This document shows, in pieces, positions 28,448 through 41,289 of a DNA stretch of 64,000 nucleotides. The translations under genes and the position numbers were made by a program. The notes beneath the pieces are model-generated. The model searched no databases, was not told the DNA's origin, and saw only the letters and a list, made by a program, of their open reading frames with translations. This DNA is from Kangiella sp. TOML190 (GTDB taxonomy: Bacteria; Pseudomonadota; Gammaproteobacteria; Enterobacterales; Kangiellaceae). The first letter of the stretch is position 1, and every line of letters starts with the position of its first letter. Location: contig NZ_BQYL01000001.1 of NCBI RefSeq assembly GCF_023706045.1, forward strand, positions 744,001-808,000, written 5' to 3'.

Positions 28448-29332
28448 ATGTTTCAGGCAACCGATCATCCATTTAGGGTTCCTTTTGACGGCTCTTTTTC
28501 CTTAGCTCAATCGCCCACTTCCGTTACCAGTTCGTTAAACGATAAAGCTTTAAAAAAGCAATTAAAGCGTGACCAAAAAGATCTCGATGACCTGCAACGT
28601 TTACTCTATGCCCACGATCAGTTTTCTTTACTACTAGTATTTCAAGCGATGGATGCTGCCGGCAAAGACTCAACCATTCGCGCGGTGCTTAAAGGTATCG
28701 ATCCTGCTGGCTGCCAAGTTTTTAGTTTTAAACAACCGTCTAAACAAGAGTTAGATCATGACTTTTTATGGCGAACCGCTAAATGTCTTCCAGAGCGGGG
28801 ACGTATTGGCGTTTTTAATCGCAGTTATTACGAAGAAGTTTTGGTGGTCAAAGTTCACCCGCAATTTTTACAGTCGCAACGCTTACCCTTTATACCCGAT
28901 CTGAATCATCATGAACTTATGGATCAATTTTGGGATCAGCGTTATCAGTCTATTCTCGATCACGAGAAGCACTTGGCCCTTAATGGCACTTTGGTATTGA
29001 AATTTTTCTTAAACGTTTCACAACAAGAACAACACCTCCGCTTTCTTTCGCGTATTGAAAGTGTTGAAAAAAATTGGAAATTTTCTGATAGTGACTTAAA
29101 AGAAAGTGCCCTCTGGCAGCAGTATCAAGCAGCTTATCAAACAGCTCTTAATAAAACCTCAAAACCTTGGGCACCTTGGTATGCGATTCCTGCTGATAAT
29201 AAAGCCATTATGCGCACCATGGTTTGCAGCATTATTCGAGACAACTTACAGCAATTGAATATGCAGTACCCCAAATTAAATCCTGAAGATAGCAACAAAC
29301 TTGATCACTACAAGCAACAGCTTAATCTTTAA
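28448..29332 (+). CDS. Polyphosphate kinase 2 (PPK2) family
   Basis: A 294-residue protein with the PPK2 Walker A (AMDAAGKDST, 68-77) and the Walker B/lid region GVFNRSYYEE (121-130). It also has the HEKHLALNGT and LKFFLNVS segments. PPK2 enzymes transfer phosphate from polyphosphate to nucleotides; the length and sequence suit the one-domain class that phosphorylates NMP and/or NDP. Its end overlaps the convergent YHYH gene by 11 bases. Confidence 0.9.
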   Translation: MFQATDHPFRVPFDGSFSLAQSPTSVTSSLNDKALKKQLKRDQKDLDDLQRLLYAHDQFSLLLVFQAMDAAGKDSTIRAVLKGIDPAGCQVFSFKQPSKQELDHDFLWRTAKCLPERGRIGVFNRSYYEEVLVVKVHPQFLQSQRLPFIPDLNHHELMDQFWDQRYQSILDHEKHLALNGTLVLKFFLNVSQQEQHLRFLSRIESVEKNWKFSDSDLKESALWQQYQAAYQTALNKTSKPWAPWYAIPADNKAIMRTMVCSIIRDNLQQLNMQYPKLNPEDSNKLDHYKQQLNL

Positions 29333-30191
29333 TTTCGAGTTGAAAATCTTCTGACGGTAAGCCTTTGAAGCAACGCGGAATGACCGGCCACTTGCGTGTT
29401 AAGAAATAGCCATAAGTACCTTGCGGAAATTCTGGTGTTTTCACAAAGATGCCATTACATTCGTCTAAGTCACCCGAATCTTTAACAAACTCATAGTCCT
29501 CAAGGTAGCTGCCGTCATAAACGCCAGCGCCTTCTCGGCGCTTACCCTTACGCAGTTGATAACTGGAGCGGAATTCCGTAACCCGCTTTTGCTGACGATA
29601 ACTTTGATCATAGCCATAAAGCGCATAAATTGGGAAGCCATCTCTCGCCCAACCAATTAGTGGCGAATGACTTGCGCTATTCCATCCAATTTGCGCTAAC
29701 CAATCCCTGGGCAAACCGTGGTAATGATAAGCACCATTGCGATCTGGATGGCCAAAATTGTCATCTAAACCAAACCGCTGCGGCTGATTTAGCACCTCCA
29801 AGTTTTGCGTTTTATCTTCCGTTATGGCGGCAAAAGGAATACCGTTTTTAGCAATTCCGAAGGCATAACCGTGCAAAGGGCGAATGCCATATTGCTCCTG
29901 CGGATAAGCCGTGATTTTATAAAAGTAATATTGTTTTTTGATTGGATAAGGAAGCGCCGAGTTAGGAAAACTGCCCGTTGCATGATTGGGCAGACCATTG
30001 CCTTTAATTTTGCGATGATCGCCATTAATTTTCATGTGATGAACAAATGGCTGTTCGCTCTTTGGTTTGCTCTCTTTTGGCAGAATAATCTTAACCCGCG
30101 CCTCAATGGTAAAAGAGCCCATTAAGGCGAAAGCTAACCCGAACCTGCAAAAGGGGTAGTTGAATTTTTTTTTAAATATCCTTTTTTTCAC
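29322..30191 (-). CDS. YHYH-domain exported protein
   Basis: A 289-residue product with a basic N-terminus (KKRIFKKKF), a hydrophobic signal segment, then the YHYH signature in GAYHYHGLPRDW and the WARDGFPIYALYGYD motif. The family is exported and of unknown function, possibly metal-binding. It is convergent with PPK2, with which it shares 11 bases at the 3' ends. Several TTT and AAA runs lie around the start, so the first residues are less certain. Confidence 0.82.
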   Translation of the reverse strand: MKKRIFKKKFNYPFCRFGLAFALMGSFTIEARVKIILPKESKPKSEQPFVHHMKINGDHRKIKGNGLPNHATGSFPNSALPYPIKKQYYFYKITAYPQEQYGIRPLHGYAFGIAKNGIPFAAITEDKTQNLEVLNQPQRFGLDDNFGHPDRNGAYHYHGLPRDWLAQIGWNSASHSPLIGWARDGFPIYALYGYDQSYRQQKRVTEFRSSYQLRKGKRREGAGVYDGSYLEDYEFVKDSGDLDECNGIFVKTPEFPQGTYGYFLTRKWPVIPRCFKGLPSEDFQLEIKD

Positions 30192-30321
30192 TTAAGCAAT
30201 TCCTAACTCACTTACTCGATTCATCCTTTAATTTTAATCAAACAGCCTTGGCTTGGCGAGAAATACGCTTCTCTAAAAAAACCAAGCCAAGTTACTTATC
30301 TTGTAATTTATCACTAATCGA

Positions 30322-32748
<2,427 letters not shown>

Positions 32749-32850
32749 CTATTCCTGTTATCATCACTGGCTGAGTGGGTTCAGCAGCTTTCATCACTTA
32801 TAATTTACTTGGTGTAAGGCCTTTGCCCAAATACACTGCTTGTAGGCGTT

Positions 32851-33951
32851 TTACGCCACCTTTTCTTCCGTTATCACGCCATGTTCCACGTGAAACAATT
32901 TAACTCTATTATACCCTTTTATGAGCCTTTTTAGGGGATCTAAATGCACCGATGTTATAAATATTTGCTGGTTTTTAGGTTGCTTTGCTAAAAAATCCAA
33001 TAGCACCTTTTGGTGATCAATATCCAACTCCGCCCCAATATCGTCCAGTAGGAAAATCGGACAGCGCTTTGTCAGCTGTTGCATCAACTGGACCTGAGCC
33101 AACTTCAACGCAATAGTGACTAACTTTTGTTGGCCGCGCGACAGTTGATCCGCTGCAGCTTGTCCATCGACCAGTATTTTTAAATCAGCTTTTTGAATAC
33201 TCGAATGGGTAAACCCTGTTTTTACATCCAATGCAAACTGGCGGAGCAAGACTTGTTCGAGACTCTCTCCGCTCTTCCAACCCGAATACAAATTAAGCTC
33301 GGTTGTAATGCTCGGCAAAAAAGCCGCCAATAATTGTTGGAAAATTGGCTCTATTGCTTTTATATACTCTTGGCGCTTAGTATCGATTTCAAGGGATACT
33401 GGGATCAATTGCTGATCCCAAGGCGATAACTGCTGATAACGCGTCACTTGCTTTAAAGCCTGATTTCGCTGCTGCAATATTTTTAAGGCTTTTTGCCATA
33501 ACGATAAAAACGAATGTTCCACGTGGAACACTCCCCAGTCGAGTAACTTTCGTCGACCACTAGGGCCTTTACTAAGCAGTTCGTATTGCTCGGGCGCTAA
33601 AATTTGCATCGGCAAGGTCTTACTTAAATTGCTTAGCTTGGTAACTTTATCTCCATTAAGTTTTATTTGGATATCGCCATTGCGTTGTCGAATAAGGCCT
33701 ATTTTTTGACTGTGTGGCTGATCGGTTCGGAATTGAGCAAACACATTGAATGAATCCATTCCTTCTTGGATAACCTTGGCATGGCGTGCGGTACGAAAGG
33801 AGCGACCATTGCCTAGAGTGTAGATAGCTTCTAATAAACTGCTTTTTCCAGCACCGTTGCTGCCATAAAAGATATTCAGCTGTTGGGATAATTCAAGCTG
33901 ACAGCTGCGGATGTTACGCAGCTGCCCGATTTTCAGTTGTTGGATCTGCAT
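32851..33951 (-). CDS. recF: Recombination mediator RecF
   Basis: A 366-residue SMC-like ATPase: Walker A GSNGAGKSS (about 30-38), the signature LSRGQQK, and a Walker B ending FLLDDIGAELD. RecF loads RecA at gapped DNA together with RecO and RecR. The gene contains two 16-base parS palindromes, each read as FHVEH: one at 33515-33530 (GVFHVEHSF) and one near the 3' end at 32882-32897 (LFHVEHGV). AAGGATC lies just before the ATG. Confidence 0.96.
   Translation of the reverse strand: MQIQQLKIGQLRNIRSCQLELSQQLNIFYGSNGAGKSSLLEAIYTLGNGRSFRTARHAKVIQEGMDSFNVFAQFRTDQPHSQKIGLIRQRNGDIQIKLNGDKVTKLSNLSKTLPMQILAPEQYELLSKGPSGRRKLLDWGVFHVEHSFLSLWQKALKILQQRNQALKQVTRYQQLSPWDQQLIPVSLEIDTKRQEYIKAIEPIFQQLLAAFLPSITTELNLYSGWKSGESLEQVLLRQFALDVKTGFTHSSIQKADLKILVDGQAAADQLSRGQQKLVTIALKLAQVQLMQQLTKRCPIFLLDDIGAELDIDHQKVLLDFLAKQPKNQQIFITSVHLDPLKRLIKGYNRVKLFHVEHGVITEEKVA
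32882..32897. other. parS: parS centromere site 1, inside recF
   Basis: TGTTCCACGTGAAACA matches the bacterial parS consensus (TGTTTCACGTGAAACA-type palindrome). It is the loading site for ParB, encoded at 49820-50710. It lies in the last codons of recF and encodes FHVEH. Confidence 0.92.
33515..33530. other. parS: parS centromere site 2, inside recF
   Basis: TGTTCCACGTGGAACA, a perfect 16-base palindrome of the parS type, in the middle of recF, where it again encodes FHVEH. It is 633 bases from site 1 and about 3.5 kb from the proposed oriC. Confidence 0.93.
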
Positions 33952-34007
33952 GATCCTTAGGGTAAATAGAGAAGCAAGAAAGGGTTCAAAATGGTTGGAT
34001 GCTATTA

Positions 34008-35111
34008 TTAAAGTCGCATCGGCATTACCACGTAAAGGCTTTCGCCACCATCCACCTCTTCAATCAAGCTAGAAGAGTTGGCATCAATAAACGTCATTTT
34101 TACTTGCGGGGTTTTAATGGTGTTCATCACGTCAATCATGTAGCCAACGTTAAAACCAATTTCCAGATCCGTGCCTTGATAATCCACGCTGAACTCCACT
34201 TCCGCTTCTTCTTGCTCAGGATTGTTAGCATGTAATCGCACCTGATCGTTAGAAAGCATAAACCTAACACCGCGGAACTTTTCATTACACAAGATCGAAG
34301 CGCGCGATAAAGAATCTTTGATCAGCTCGCGATCCACCATCACGACCTTGTCACCGTTTCTTGGTAACACCTTGTTGTATTCTGGGAAACGACCATCCAC
34401 CAATTTGGAAGTGAAACTGTAATCGGAATTCGTCACTTTAATGTGGTTCGAGCCTAACGCAATCGATACCAATTCGTCGGAATGATCCAACAAACGCGCC
34501 AGCTCCATCACTCCTTTGCGCGGAATTATCGCACTGACCTTATCTTCGGCATCCACTTCCGCCGGTTCGCGCGACAGTGCCAAGCGATGGCCGTCGGTAG
34601 CTACAGTGGTCAGTTGATTATTATCAAACTCGAACAGCATGCCGTTTAAATAATACCGCACGTCTTGTTGCGCCATGGCAAATTGAGTTTTTTCTATCAA
34701 GCCTTTCAATAGGGTTTGCTGCAATTGCAGATTAACCAAGCTGGCGGTTTCTTCTACGTTGGGGAATTCAGTGGCCGGCATAGTGGATAAACTGAAACGG
34801 CTGGAAGGGGTTTTCAATGTTAAGCGCGACTCGCCCATGTTCAACTGGATCAGTTCCTCGCTAGCAAAGCTTTTGACAATATCCAATAATTTGCGCGCGG
34901 GTACGGTGATTTCACCTGGCTCGAAATCGCCTTCTAACATCACTTCGGTTTTTAACTCCAACTCTAGATCGGTTGCAGTTAGTGATAACTTACTATCATC
35001 AACAACCAATAAAACATTGGATAAAATTGGAAGTGTCTGCCTTTTTTCAACCGCCCCACTGATCAACTGTAATGGATTTAAAAGTTGCTCACGATGAATA
35101 CTAAAGCGCAT
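34008..35111 (-). CDS. dnaN: DNA polymerase III beta clamp
   Basis: A 367-residue sliding clamp with three repeated clamp domains. It begins MRFSIHREQLLNPLQLISG and ends VMPMRL, both typical. It tethers the replicative polymerase and many partners to DNA. AAGGTG precedes the ATG. Second gene of the dnaA operon, 39 bases after dnaA. Confidence 0.97.
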   Translation of the reverse strand: MRFSIHREQLLNPLQLISGAVEKRQTLPILSNVLLVVDDSKLSLTATDLELELKTEVMLEGDFEPGEITVPARKLLDIVKSFASEELIQLNMGESRLTLKTPSSRFSLSTMPATEFPNVEETASLVNLQLQQTLLKGLIEKTQFAMAQQDVRYYLNGMLFEFDNNQLTTVATDGHRLALSREPAEVDAEDKVSAIIPRKGVMELARLLDHSDELVSIALGSNHIKVTNSDYSFTSKLVDGRFPEYNKVLPRNGDKVVMVDRELIKDSLSRASILCNEKFRGVRFMLSNDQVRLHANNPEQEEAEVEFSVDYQGTDLEIGFNVGYMIDVMNTIKTPQVKMTFIDANSSSLIEEVDGGESLYVVMPMRL

Positions 35112-35150
35112 AAAATCACCTTATCAGCCAATTCGCCTTGGCCTTTATTG

Positions 35151-36512
35151 TTAACTGGATAATGTTCTTAATAAATTCGAAAAATCTTCTTCAATATCGT
35201 TGCTTTCGCCTTTTAGCTCGTTAATTTTACGGCAGGCATGTAAAACCGTCGTGTGATCACGCCCACCAAAGGCTTCGCCAATTTCCGGCAAACTGTGGTT
35301 GGTCAAATGCTTGGCTAATGCCATCGCCATTTGCCGTGGTCGTGCGATCGAACGACTGCGTCTTTGAGATAATAGATCAGAAACCTTGATCTTGTAATAG
35401 CTAGCAACGGTTTTTTGAATATTTTCAATGGAAATCATCTTATCTTGCGCCGCGATCAGATCTTTTAGCGCATCTTTAACGAAATCTAAGGTAATGGCGC
35501 GACCAGTAAACTGCGCGTTGGCAATCACCCTTTTCAAGGCTCCTTCGAGCTCTCGCACATTCGAGCGGATCCGCTTAGCGATAAAGAAGGCCACTTCGTG
35601 CGGCAATTCAATATTGGAAGCAGCAGCCTTGCTCATCAAAATAGCTACTCGAGTTTCCAGCTCCGGCGGTTCGATGGCAACCGTTAACCCCCAACCAAAA
35701 CGCGATTTGAGTCGCTCTTCTAACCCTTCGACTTCTTTCGGATAGCGATCGCAAGTCATGATCACCTGTTTATTGTTCTCGATCAGGGTATTAAAGGTAT
35801 GAAAAAATTCTTCTTGGGTACGCCCTTTGTTGGCGAAAAATTGAATGTCATCGATCAACAAGGCATCCAAAGAGCGGTAAAAGTTTTTAAACTTCTCCAT
35901 GGTATTGGTTTGCAAGGCCTTAACCATGTTGGCCATAAAACGCTCCGAATGCAGGTAAACAATCTTAGCGTCAGGCTTTTGCTCCAAAATCAAATTACCA
36001 ATCGAGTGCATCAAGTGGGTTTTACCCAAACCAACGCCACCGTAAATAAACAAAGGGTTATAAACCGTACCGGGATTTTCCACCACCTGCTGCGCTGCTG
36101 CGCGGGCCAGCTGGTTGGATTTACCCTCAACAAACTTGGTAAAAATAAACTTAGGATTCAAGTTATTGTGCTGAAACAGGTTTTGACTCTGATGATTCGT
36201 TTTCGCGGCGGCAGGAGCTGGGTTGGATTTGTTAACCGTTGCTGGTTTGTTGTTATTCACCGGGCTGGAGCCAACTTGCAACGAGACTTGCTTGTTCTGG
36301 CTGGCCGGATGGTTTGATACCATCTCATTGATTTTATTGAGGTATTGTTGCCTAATCCAATCCACAAAAAAAGGATTGGGGGCAAATAAACTAACCTCGG
36401 AATCAGACTCTTCTACCCGCAAAGGCTTGATCCAAGTATTAAATTCGTTGACGGACAATTCCGACTGCAGCTGCTGCAGACAGGTTCGCCAAGTCGTATG
36501 TGAAGTATTCAT
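35151..36512 (-). CDS. dnaA: Chromosomal replication initiator DnaA
   Basis: A 453-residue initiator. Domain I (about 1-85) is followed by a low-complexity Asn/Ala/Pro linker. The AAA+ domain (Walker [10 protein letters not shown], Walker [10 protein letters not shown]) comes next, then domain IV with the DnaA-box signature ([15 protein letters not shown]). It opens oriC, which lies directly upstream. The ATG at 36512 has only a weak ribosome binding site. Confidence 0.97.
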   Translation of the reverse strand: MNTSHTTWRTCLQQLQSELSVNEFNTWIKPLRVEESDSEVSLFAPNPFFVDWIRQQYLNKINEMVSNHPASQNKQVSLQVGSSPVNNNKPATVNKSNPAPAAAKTNHQSQNLFQHNNLNPKFIFTKFVEGKSNQLARAAAQQVVENPGTVYNPLFIYGGVGLGKTHLMHSIGNLILEQKPDAKIVYLHSERFMANMVKALQTNTMEKFKNFYRSLDALLIDDIQFFANKGRTQEEFFHTFNTLIENNKQVIMTCDRYPKEVEGLEERLKSRFGWGLTVAIEPPELETRVAILMSKAAASNIELPHEVAFFIAKRIRSNVRELEGALKRVIANAQFTGRAITLDFVKDALKDLIAAQDKMISIENIQKTVASYYKIKVSDLLSQRRSRSIARPRQMAMALAKHLTNHSLPEIGEAFGGRDHTTVLHACRKINELKGESNDIEEDFSNLLRTLSS

Positions 36513-37290
36513 GCGTTACTGCTTTGTTCTTGTAGCTATTGTTATGCTTGTCATTGCCTATGTCGCTAAGAGCTTTTGTATCTGTTAGCCCCGCTTTTGC
36601 CAATCCCTTTTCGATCTCAACAGGAACAGAATCGATAGTAGGGTACACAGTGTAGATCGCTTCTAAAAAAGAATCCACAAGGATCGACAAAAAACTGCAT
36701 ATTTTTACCCTAATGACAATTTTTGCTCTAATAGTGTAAAACGCTGTAAAAAACAGCAATCACAATTTAACTGGCCTATTAGGATAAGTTTGTGGTTATA
36801 AAATGTATATAAATGATGCTATTCTGTGGATATATAGCCAAAAGCAAGCAAAAACCCACTTATCCATTTTTTGGACACAGGGATAAAGACAAGCTAACAA
36901 CAAGCTTATCAATGCTATAACCTCCTGTTTTAAAAAATAAAAAAGCGGTTACCCACAGCAAAGTAGAGCACTAATAATAATAAAAAGATCTTTTAAAGAT
37001 CATATATTTATTATAAGCCTTGGATAAGCAAAAAAGCTGGCAAATGGAGCTAAAAGTGACCCTAATAACCTTTTTGAGTTTATTTTGCTTGTTTCAGGTG
37101 AAAATACAAACTTTTAACGAAAAAGACAAAGAAATGCCATTTAATCAGTTATCCACAAGTCACTGTTTTCAGCAATCGATCCACAAGATCTAGTGTTATC
37201 CAGAAACATTGTTACTAGATAGTCCGATCTTCAAAAATAGGCGTTCTATCCAGTCAAAAAAATAGGGGTAAAAGGCCTTAAAATAAACGG
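36513..37290. other. oriC: Probable replication origin oriC (dnaA-rpmH intergenic region)
   Basis: About 780 bases without a gene between divergent dnaA and rpmH, very AT-rich, with several DnaA boxes. One box is perfect (TTATCCACA at 37149-37157). Single-mismatch boxes are at 36949-36957 (TTACCCACA), 37196-37204 (TTATCCAGA) and, on the minus strand, 36825-36833 (TGTGGATAT). A weaker one is at 36860-36868. AT-rich unwinding candidates with GATC sites lie at 36961-37020. Location and boxes together make this the best origin candidate; no comparable cluster was seen upstream of mnmG. Confidence 0.8.
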
Positions 37291-37298
37291 TTTTAGGG

Positions 37299-37326
37299 CT
37301 TGCGCCTGACCAGGATTTACTATAGA
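37299..37326 (+). promoter_or_regulatory. Possible rpmH promoter
   Basis: CTTGCG, a 16-base spacer and TATAGA form a plausible sigma-70 promoter about 90 bases upstream of rpmH. Fit to consensus was judged by eye. Confidence 0.4.
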
Positions 37327-37415
37327 ATTTCGCGTCCTTGTGAAATAGGCCTGTTAAGCAGATATTGCTAGCAACCTAGTTATTAACAAATTTTAGAGTT
37401 AAGTGGGTTATCCCG

Positions 37416-37550
37416 ATGAAAAGAACATTTCAACCAAGCAACATTAAGCGTAAACGTACTCACGGTTTCCGCGCTCGTATGGCTACCAAAAACGGCCGTG
37501 CTATTTTAAATCGTCGTCGTGCTAAAGGTCGTAAGCGTTTAAGCGCCTAA
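37416..37550 (+). CDS. rpmH: Ribosomal protein L34
   Basis: A 44-residue basic protein, [20 protein letters not shown] at its start and [12 protein letters not shown] at its end, the universal L34 pattern. It is a component of the large ribosomal subunit. The ATG is at 37416. It leads the rpmH-rnpA-yidD-yidC-mnmE cluster. Confidence 0.97.
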   Translation: MKRTFQPSNIKRKRTHGFRARMATKNGRAILNRRRAKGRKRLSA

Positions 37551-37586
37551 GCTTAAACCCACAACCTTGAAGAGCATTGTTTTGCA

Positions 37587-37964
37587 GTGAGTGATCCGCA
37601 GCTTGAACCCAACAAGAGGTTTACGGCTACCCAACGATTACTCACCGCTAAACAATATAAGCAAGTATTTACTAACCCAGTAAAAGCCACCAGTAAAGAC
37701 TTCACCTTGCTCGCCTGTTCCAATTCCTGTAATCACCCGCGACTTGGGTTAATCGTTGCCAAGAAAAATGTACGCTTTGCGGTTGATCGCAATCGGCTTA
37801 AGCGTTTGGTGCGAGAAAGCTTTCGTCATCAGCAAAGTCTGTTACCAGCGATCGATTGCGTGATCTTGGCGCGTCGTGGTAGTAGTGAACGATCGAATCA
37901 GGTATTATTCGGGCAGCTCGAAGCTTTGTGGGAAAAAATCGCCAAACGATGCGCTGGCTCTTGA
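37587..37964 (+). CDS. rnpA: Ribonuclease P protein component
   Basis: A 125-residue basic protein with the RNase P protein motif RFAVDRNRLKRLVRESFR. It assists the RNA subunit in maturing tRNA 5' ends. The start is a GTG at 37587, 36 bases after rpmH. Its end overlaps the start of yidD by 16 bases. Confidence 0.95.
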   Translation: MSDPQLEPNKRFTATQRLLTAKQYKQVFTNPVKATSKDFTLLACSNSCNHPRLGLIVAKKNVRFAVDRNRLKRLVRESFRHQQSLLPAIDCVILARRGSSERSNQVLFGQLEALWEKIAKRCAGS

Positions 37965-38191
37965 TCAAATTGGTACGGCTTTATCAGCTGACCTTAAGTC
38001 CTTTTATCGGCAATCAATGCCGTTTTGCGCCGACTTGTTCGAATTATTCCATCGAAGCTCTGGAAAAACACGGGGCAGTAAAAGGTAGCTGGTTAACGCT
38101 AAAACGCCTTGGGCGTTGTCATCCGGGTTGTGAGGGTGGTTGCGATCCGGTACCTGAAGTGAATTCTGAGCCAAAGAAGCTCCAATCCTAA
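37949..38191 (+). CDS. yidD: Membrane protein insertion efficiency factor YidD
   Basis: An 80-residue protein with the UPF0161 pattern: an amphipathic N-terminus (LVRLYQLTLSP), then CRFAPTCSNYSIEAL and RCHPGCEGGCDPVP. It aids YidC in membrane insertion. I use the ATG at 37949, inside the end of rnpA, rather than an upstream GTG-type start at 37928, because the family begins at this point. Confidence 0.93.
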   Translation: MRWLLIKLVRLYQLTLSPFIGNQCRFAPTCSNYSIEALEKHGAVKGSWLTLKRLGRCHPGCEGGCDPVPEVNSEPKKLQS

Positions 38192-38232
38192 GACCATAGA
38201 CAATCATTGATACTTAAATAAAGAGAACACAA

Positions 38233-39897
38233 ATGTTGGAATCTAAACGCGGTTTTTTATTTCTAGCTTTCGCCATCTTAAGTTTTTTGCTGTACCAAGC
38301 CTGGCAAAAAGATTATGGGCCAAAACCGGAACTAACACCGGTTACGAGCGAGCAAGGTTTGGTTGGCAAAAGCAGCAATACCGATGCTGAAAATCTAATT
38401 ACCGTGACCACGGATAGATTGATACTAAAGATTGACACTTTAGGTGGCGATTTGGTGTACGCCGAAACGCTGGATTACGATCTGCGTTTAAACCAGCCGC
38501 AACCTAAAGTGGTGTTGCTGGATTATCGAGAGCGAACTTACCTTGCTAAAAGTGCTTTATTAGGCACTGGTGCGCCGGATAACCAATTGCCAAGAGCTAA
38601 TTACCGAGCCGATAAAACGTCTTATCAGCTGGCTGAAGGTCAAGATGAAGTTATAGTGCCTTTGCGCTGGCAAAACGCTGAAGGGGTTAGCTTTATCAAA
38701 ACCTTCACCTTTAAACGTGACAGCTACTTGGTTGGGTTGGATTATCAGATCAATAACCAATCTAACAACGATCGCACTTTCAACTTTATTGCCGAATTAG
38801 TACGCGATCAAAAAGAAACGGGCCTTGAGGATAAAGGCGCTTTTGGTATGAAGCCTTTTCTTGGGGTTGCTTATTCGCCTGAAGGTGAAGTATACGAAAA
38901 GCGTGATTACGAAGATCTGATGGATGAGCCGATCAAGGCAACGCGCCAAGGCGGCTGGATTGGTTACATTCAGCATTATTTCGTTGCTGCTTGGATCCCT
39001 GAGCAAGATAGAACCATTAATTTGAGTGCCAAAGCGTCACAAGTGGCGGAAGGTGATTTTGAGTCTAAGGTACAGTTTGTCCAACCTTCGATTAGTGTTC
39101 CGGCCAATAGCCAACAGCAAATCAAAGCGTCCTTATACGTCGGTCCTAAATTGCTTGAACAACTCGAAGCGGCAGCGCCTGGTCTAAATAAAACCATGGA
39201 TTTATCTTGGGTTTGGTGGATTGGCATTCCGCTGTATAAGTTGCTCAACTTTTTTTATGGCTTTTTAGCCAATTGGGGCTTAGCGATTATTATGGTAACA
39301 GTGGTGGTTAAGACACTGCTCTATCCTTTGTCGAAAAAGCAATACAAATCAGCCCATGCGATGCGTAAATTGCAACCGAAAATGCAGCGTCTAAAAGAGC
39401 GCTATGGTGAAGACAAGCAGCGTATGCAGCAAGAAATGATGAAGATGTATAAAGACGAAGGGGCCAACCCTTTAGGCGGTTGCTTACCAATGTTGCTTCA
39501 GTTTCCGATCTTTATCGCCTTGTATTATGTGTTGTTTGAAGCGGTTGAATTACGTCATGCGCCATTCTTTGGTTGGATCCAAGATTTATCGGTAGCCGAT
39601 CCCTATTTCGTCTTGCCGATTTTAATGGGGGCTAGTATGTATTTGATGCAAAAAATGCAACCGGTTTCGCCTAACATGGATCCGGTGCAACAAAAAATGT
39701 TCCAATATTTGCCCGTGATGCTGTCGGTCTTTATGCTGTTTTTCCCCGCAGGTTTGGTGCTCTATTGGTTATGCAACAACTTAATTTCCATTGCCCAACA
39801 GCAATACGTAAATAAAAAAATTGAACACCAAGAAGCTTTAGGCAAAAGCGCCTTGACGAAAAACAAAAAATCGACCAAAGCTAAAAAGAAAGGATAA
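38233..39897 (+). CDS. yidC: Membrane protein insertase YidC
   Basis: A 554-residue protein: an N-terminal membrane anchor, a large periplasmic beta-sandwich domain (about 25-340), then the conserved five-helix insertase core (from WWIGIPLYKLLNFFYG; KKQYKSAHAMRKLQPK forms the coiled loop). It ends in a Lys-rich tail. It inserts membrane proteins with or without Sec, including subunits of the ATP synthase encoded nearby. AAAGAG precedes the ATG. Confidence 0.97.
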   Translation: MLESKRGFLFLAFAILSFLLYQAWQKDYGPKPELTPVTSEQGLVGKSSNTDAENLITVTTDRLILKIDTLGGDLVYAETLDYDLRLNQPQPKVVLLDYRERTYLAKSALLGTGAPDNQLPRANYRADKTSYQLAEGQDEVIVPLRWQNAEGVSFIKTFTFKRDSYLVGLDYQINNQSNNDRTFNFIAELVRDQKETGLEDKGAFGMKPFLGVAYSPEGEVYEKRDYEDLMDEPIKATRQGGWIGYIQHYFVAAWIPEQDRTINLSAKASQVAEGDFESKVQFVQPSISVPANSQQQIKASLYVGPKLLEQLEAAAPGLNKTMDLSWVWWIGIPLYKLLNFFYGFLANWGLAIIMVTVVVKTLLYPLSKKQYKSAHAMRKLQPKMQRLKERYGEDKQRMQQEMMKMYKDEGANPLGGCLPMLLQFPIFIALYYVLFEAVELRHAPFFGWIQDLSVADPYFVLPILMGASMYLMQKMQPVSPNMDPVQQKMFQYLPVMLSVFMLFFPAGLVLYWLCNNLISIAQQQYVNKKIEHQEALGKSALTKNKKSTKAKKKG

Positions 39898-39930
39898 ACA
39901 GGCAAGCACCTAAACGCTTGAATAACCTTA

Positions 39931-41289
39931 ATGAGTAACTCGGATACCATTGCCGCCATTGCAACCCCACCCGGTCGTGGTGGCGTTGGTATTATTCGAG
40001 TCTCGGGCAAACTATCCTCACAAGTTGCACAACAACTACTAAAAACTGAACTCAAAGTTCGGGATGCGACCTACCTACCTTTTTTTGATCAGCAAGCGCA
40101 AATTGTCGATCAAGGGATCGCAATTTTTTTTAAAGCGCCCCACTCCTTTACTGGCGAAGACGTTTTAGAACTGCAAGGCCACGGCGGGCCAGTGGTTTTA
40201 GATGTTTTATTAAAAGAATTGCTAAAACTTGGCGTTAGAATCGCTAAACCGGGGGAGTTTTCCGAGCGCGCTTTTCTCAATGATAAGCTTGATCTGGCGC
40301 AAGCCGAAGCGATTGCCGATCTAATTGAATCCACTTCCGAGCAAGCTGCTCGATCGGCAATTCGATCCTTGCAAGGTGAGTTTTCGGCGAAGGTTCATGG
40401 CCTAGTGGAAGAGCTAATCGCACTGCGAATTTATGTAGAAGCGGCGATTGACTTTCCCGAAGAAGAAATTGATTTCTTATCGGACGGCAAAGTCTTAGCT
40501 GATCTTAATCGCATTATCGAAGCCGTTAAAAATTTGCAACAAGAAGCCCAGCAAGGATCGATTTTACGCGAAGGCATGACTGTGGTTATTGCGGGCAAGC
40601 CTAATGCGGGAAAATCGAGTTTACTGAATGCTTTGGCCGGCAAAGAAGCAGCGATTGTTACTGAAATTGCTGGGACCACTAGGGATGTGCTAAGAGAGCA
40701 TATTCATATCGACGGCTTGCCATTGCACATTATTGATACTGCTGGCCTGCGCGAGTCCGATGATAAGGTTGAGCAAATTGGCATTGAGCGAGCTTGGAAA
40801 GAAATTGAACAAGCGGATCAAATTATTCTGGTGGCCGACTCTAACGAAGTGACCGACTATTCACCCCACGCTATTGATCAATCTTTTACCCGCTTTGAAC
40901 AATTTAAAGATAAATTATTGATCGTTGCTAACAAAACCGATCTCTCGAAAATAGATAAGCAACCGATTGATTCGGAATATAAAGTCATTCCCATTAGCGC
41001 CAAAAAAGGCGATGGTATCGAAGCTCTAAAAAGCGCACTCAAAGAAATTGTTGGCTACCAGCAATCTTCCGAAGGTTCTTTTTTGGCTCGCCGCCGCCAC
41101 CTAGACGCTATTCAAAAAAGTTTGGACTTTTGCGTAAAGGGTAAAGCACAACTGGTCGATTTTAATGCCGGTGAATTACTCGCCGATGAACTGCGCCAAG
41201 CGCAAAACTCGCTTTCAGAAATCACCGGCGAATTTTCCGCCGATGATTTGTTGGGTCGAATATTTAGTAGCTTTTGTATTGGCAAATAA
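39931..41289 (+). CDS. mnmE: tRNA modification GTPase MnmE
   Basis: A 452-residue GTPase with a formyl-THF-binding N-terminal domain ([13 protein letters not shown]), a G domain ([21 protein letters not shown]) and the C-terminal FCIGK motif with the essential cysteine. With MnmG (46307-48205) it makes the cmnm5 modification at the tRNA wobble uridine. It ends the rpmH-mnmE cluster, 180 bases before attI copy 2. Confidence 0.97.
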   Translation: MSNSDTIAAIATPPGRGGVGIIRVSGKLSSQVAQQLLKTELKVRDATYLPFFDQQAQIVDQGIAIFFKAPHSFTGEDVLELQGHGGPVVLDVLLKELLKLGVRIAKPGEFSERAFLNDKLDLAQAEAIADLIESTSEQAARSAIRSLQGEFSAKVHGLVEELIALRIYVEAAIDFPEEEIDFLSDGKVLADLNRIIEAVKNLQQEAQQGSILREGMTVVIAGKPNAGKSSLLNALAGKEAAIVTEIAGTTRDVLREHIHIDGLPLHIIDTAGLRESDDKVEQIGIERAWKEIEQADQIILVADSNEVTDYSPHAIDQSFTRFEQFKDKLLIVANKTDLSKIDKQPIDSEYKVIPISAKKGDGIEALKSALKEIVGYQQSSEGSFLARRRHLDAIQKSLDFCVKGKAQLVDFNAGELLADELRQAQNSLSEITGEFSADDLLGRIFSSFCIGK

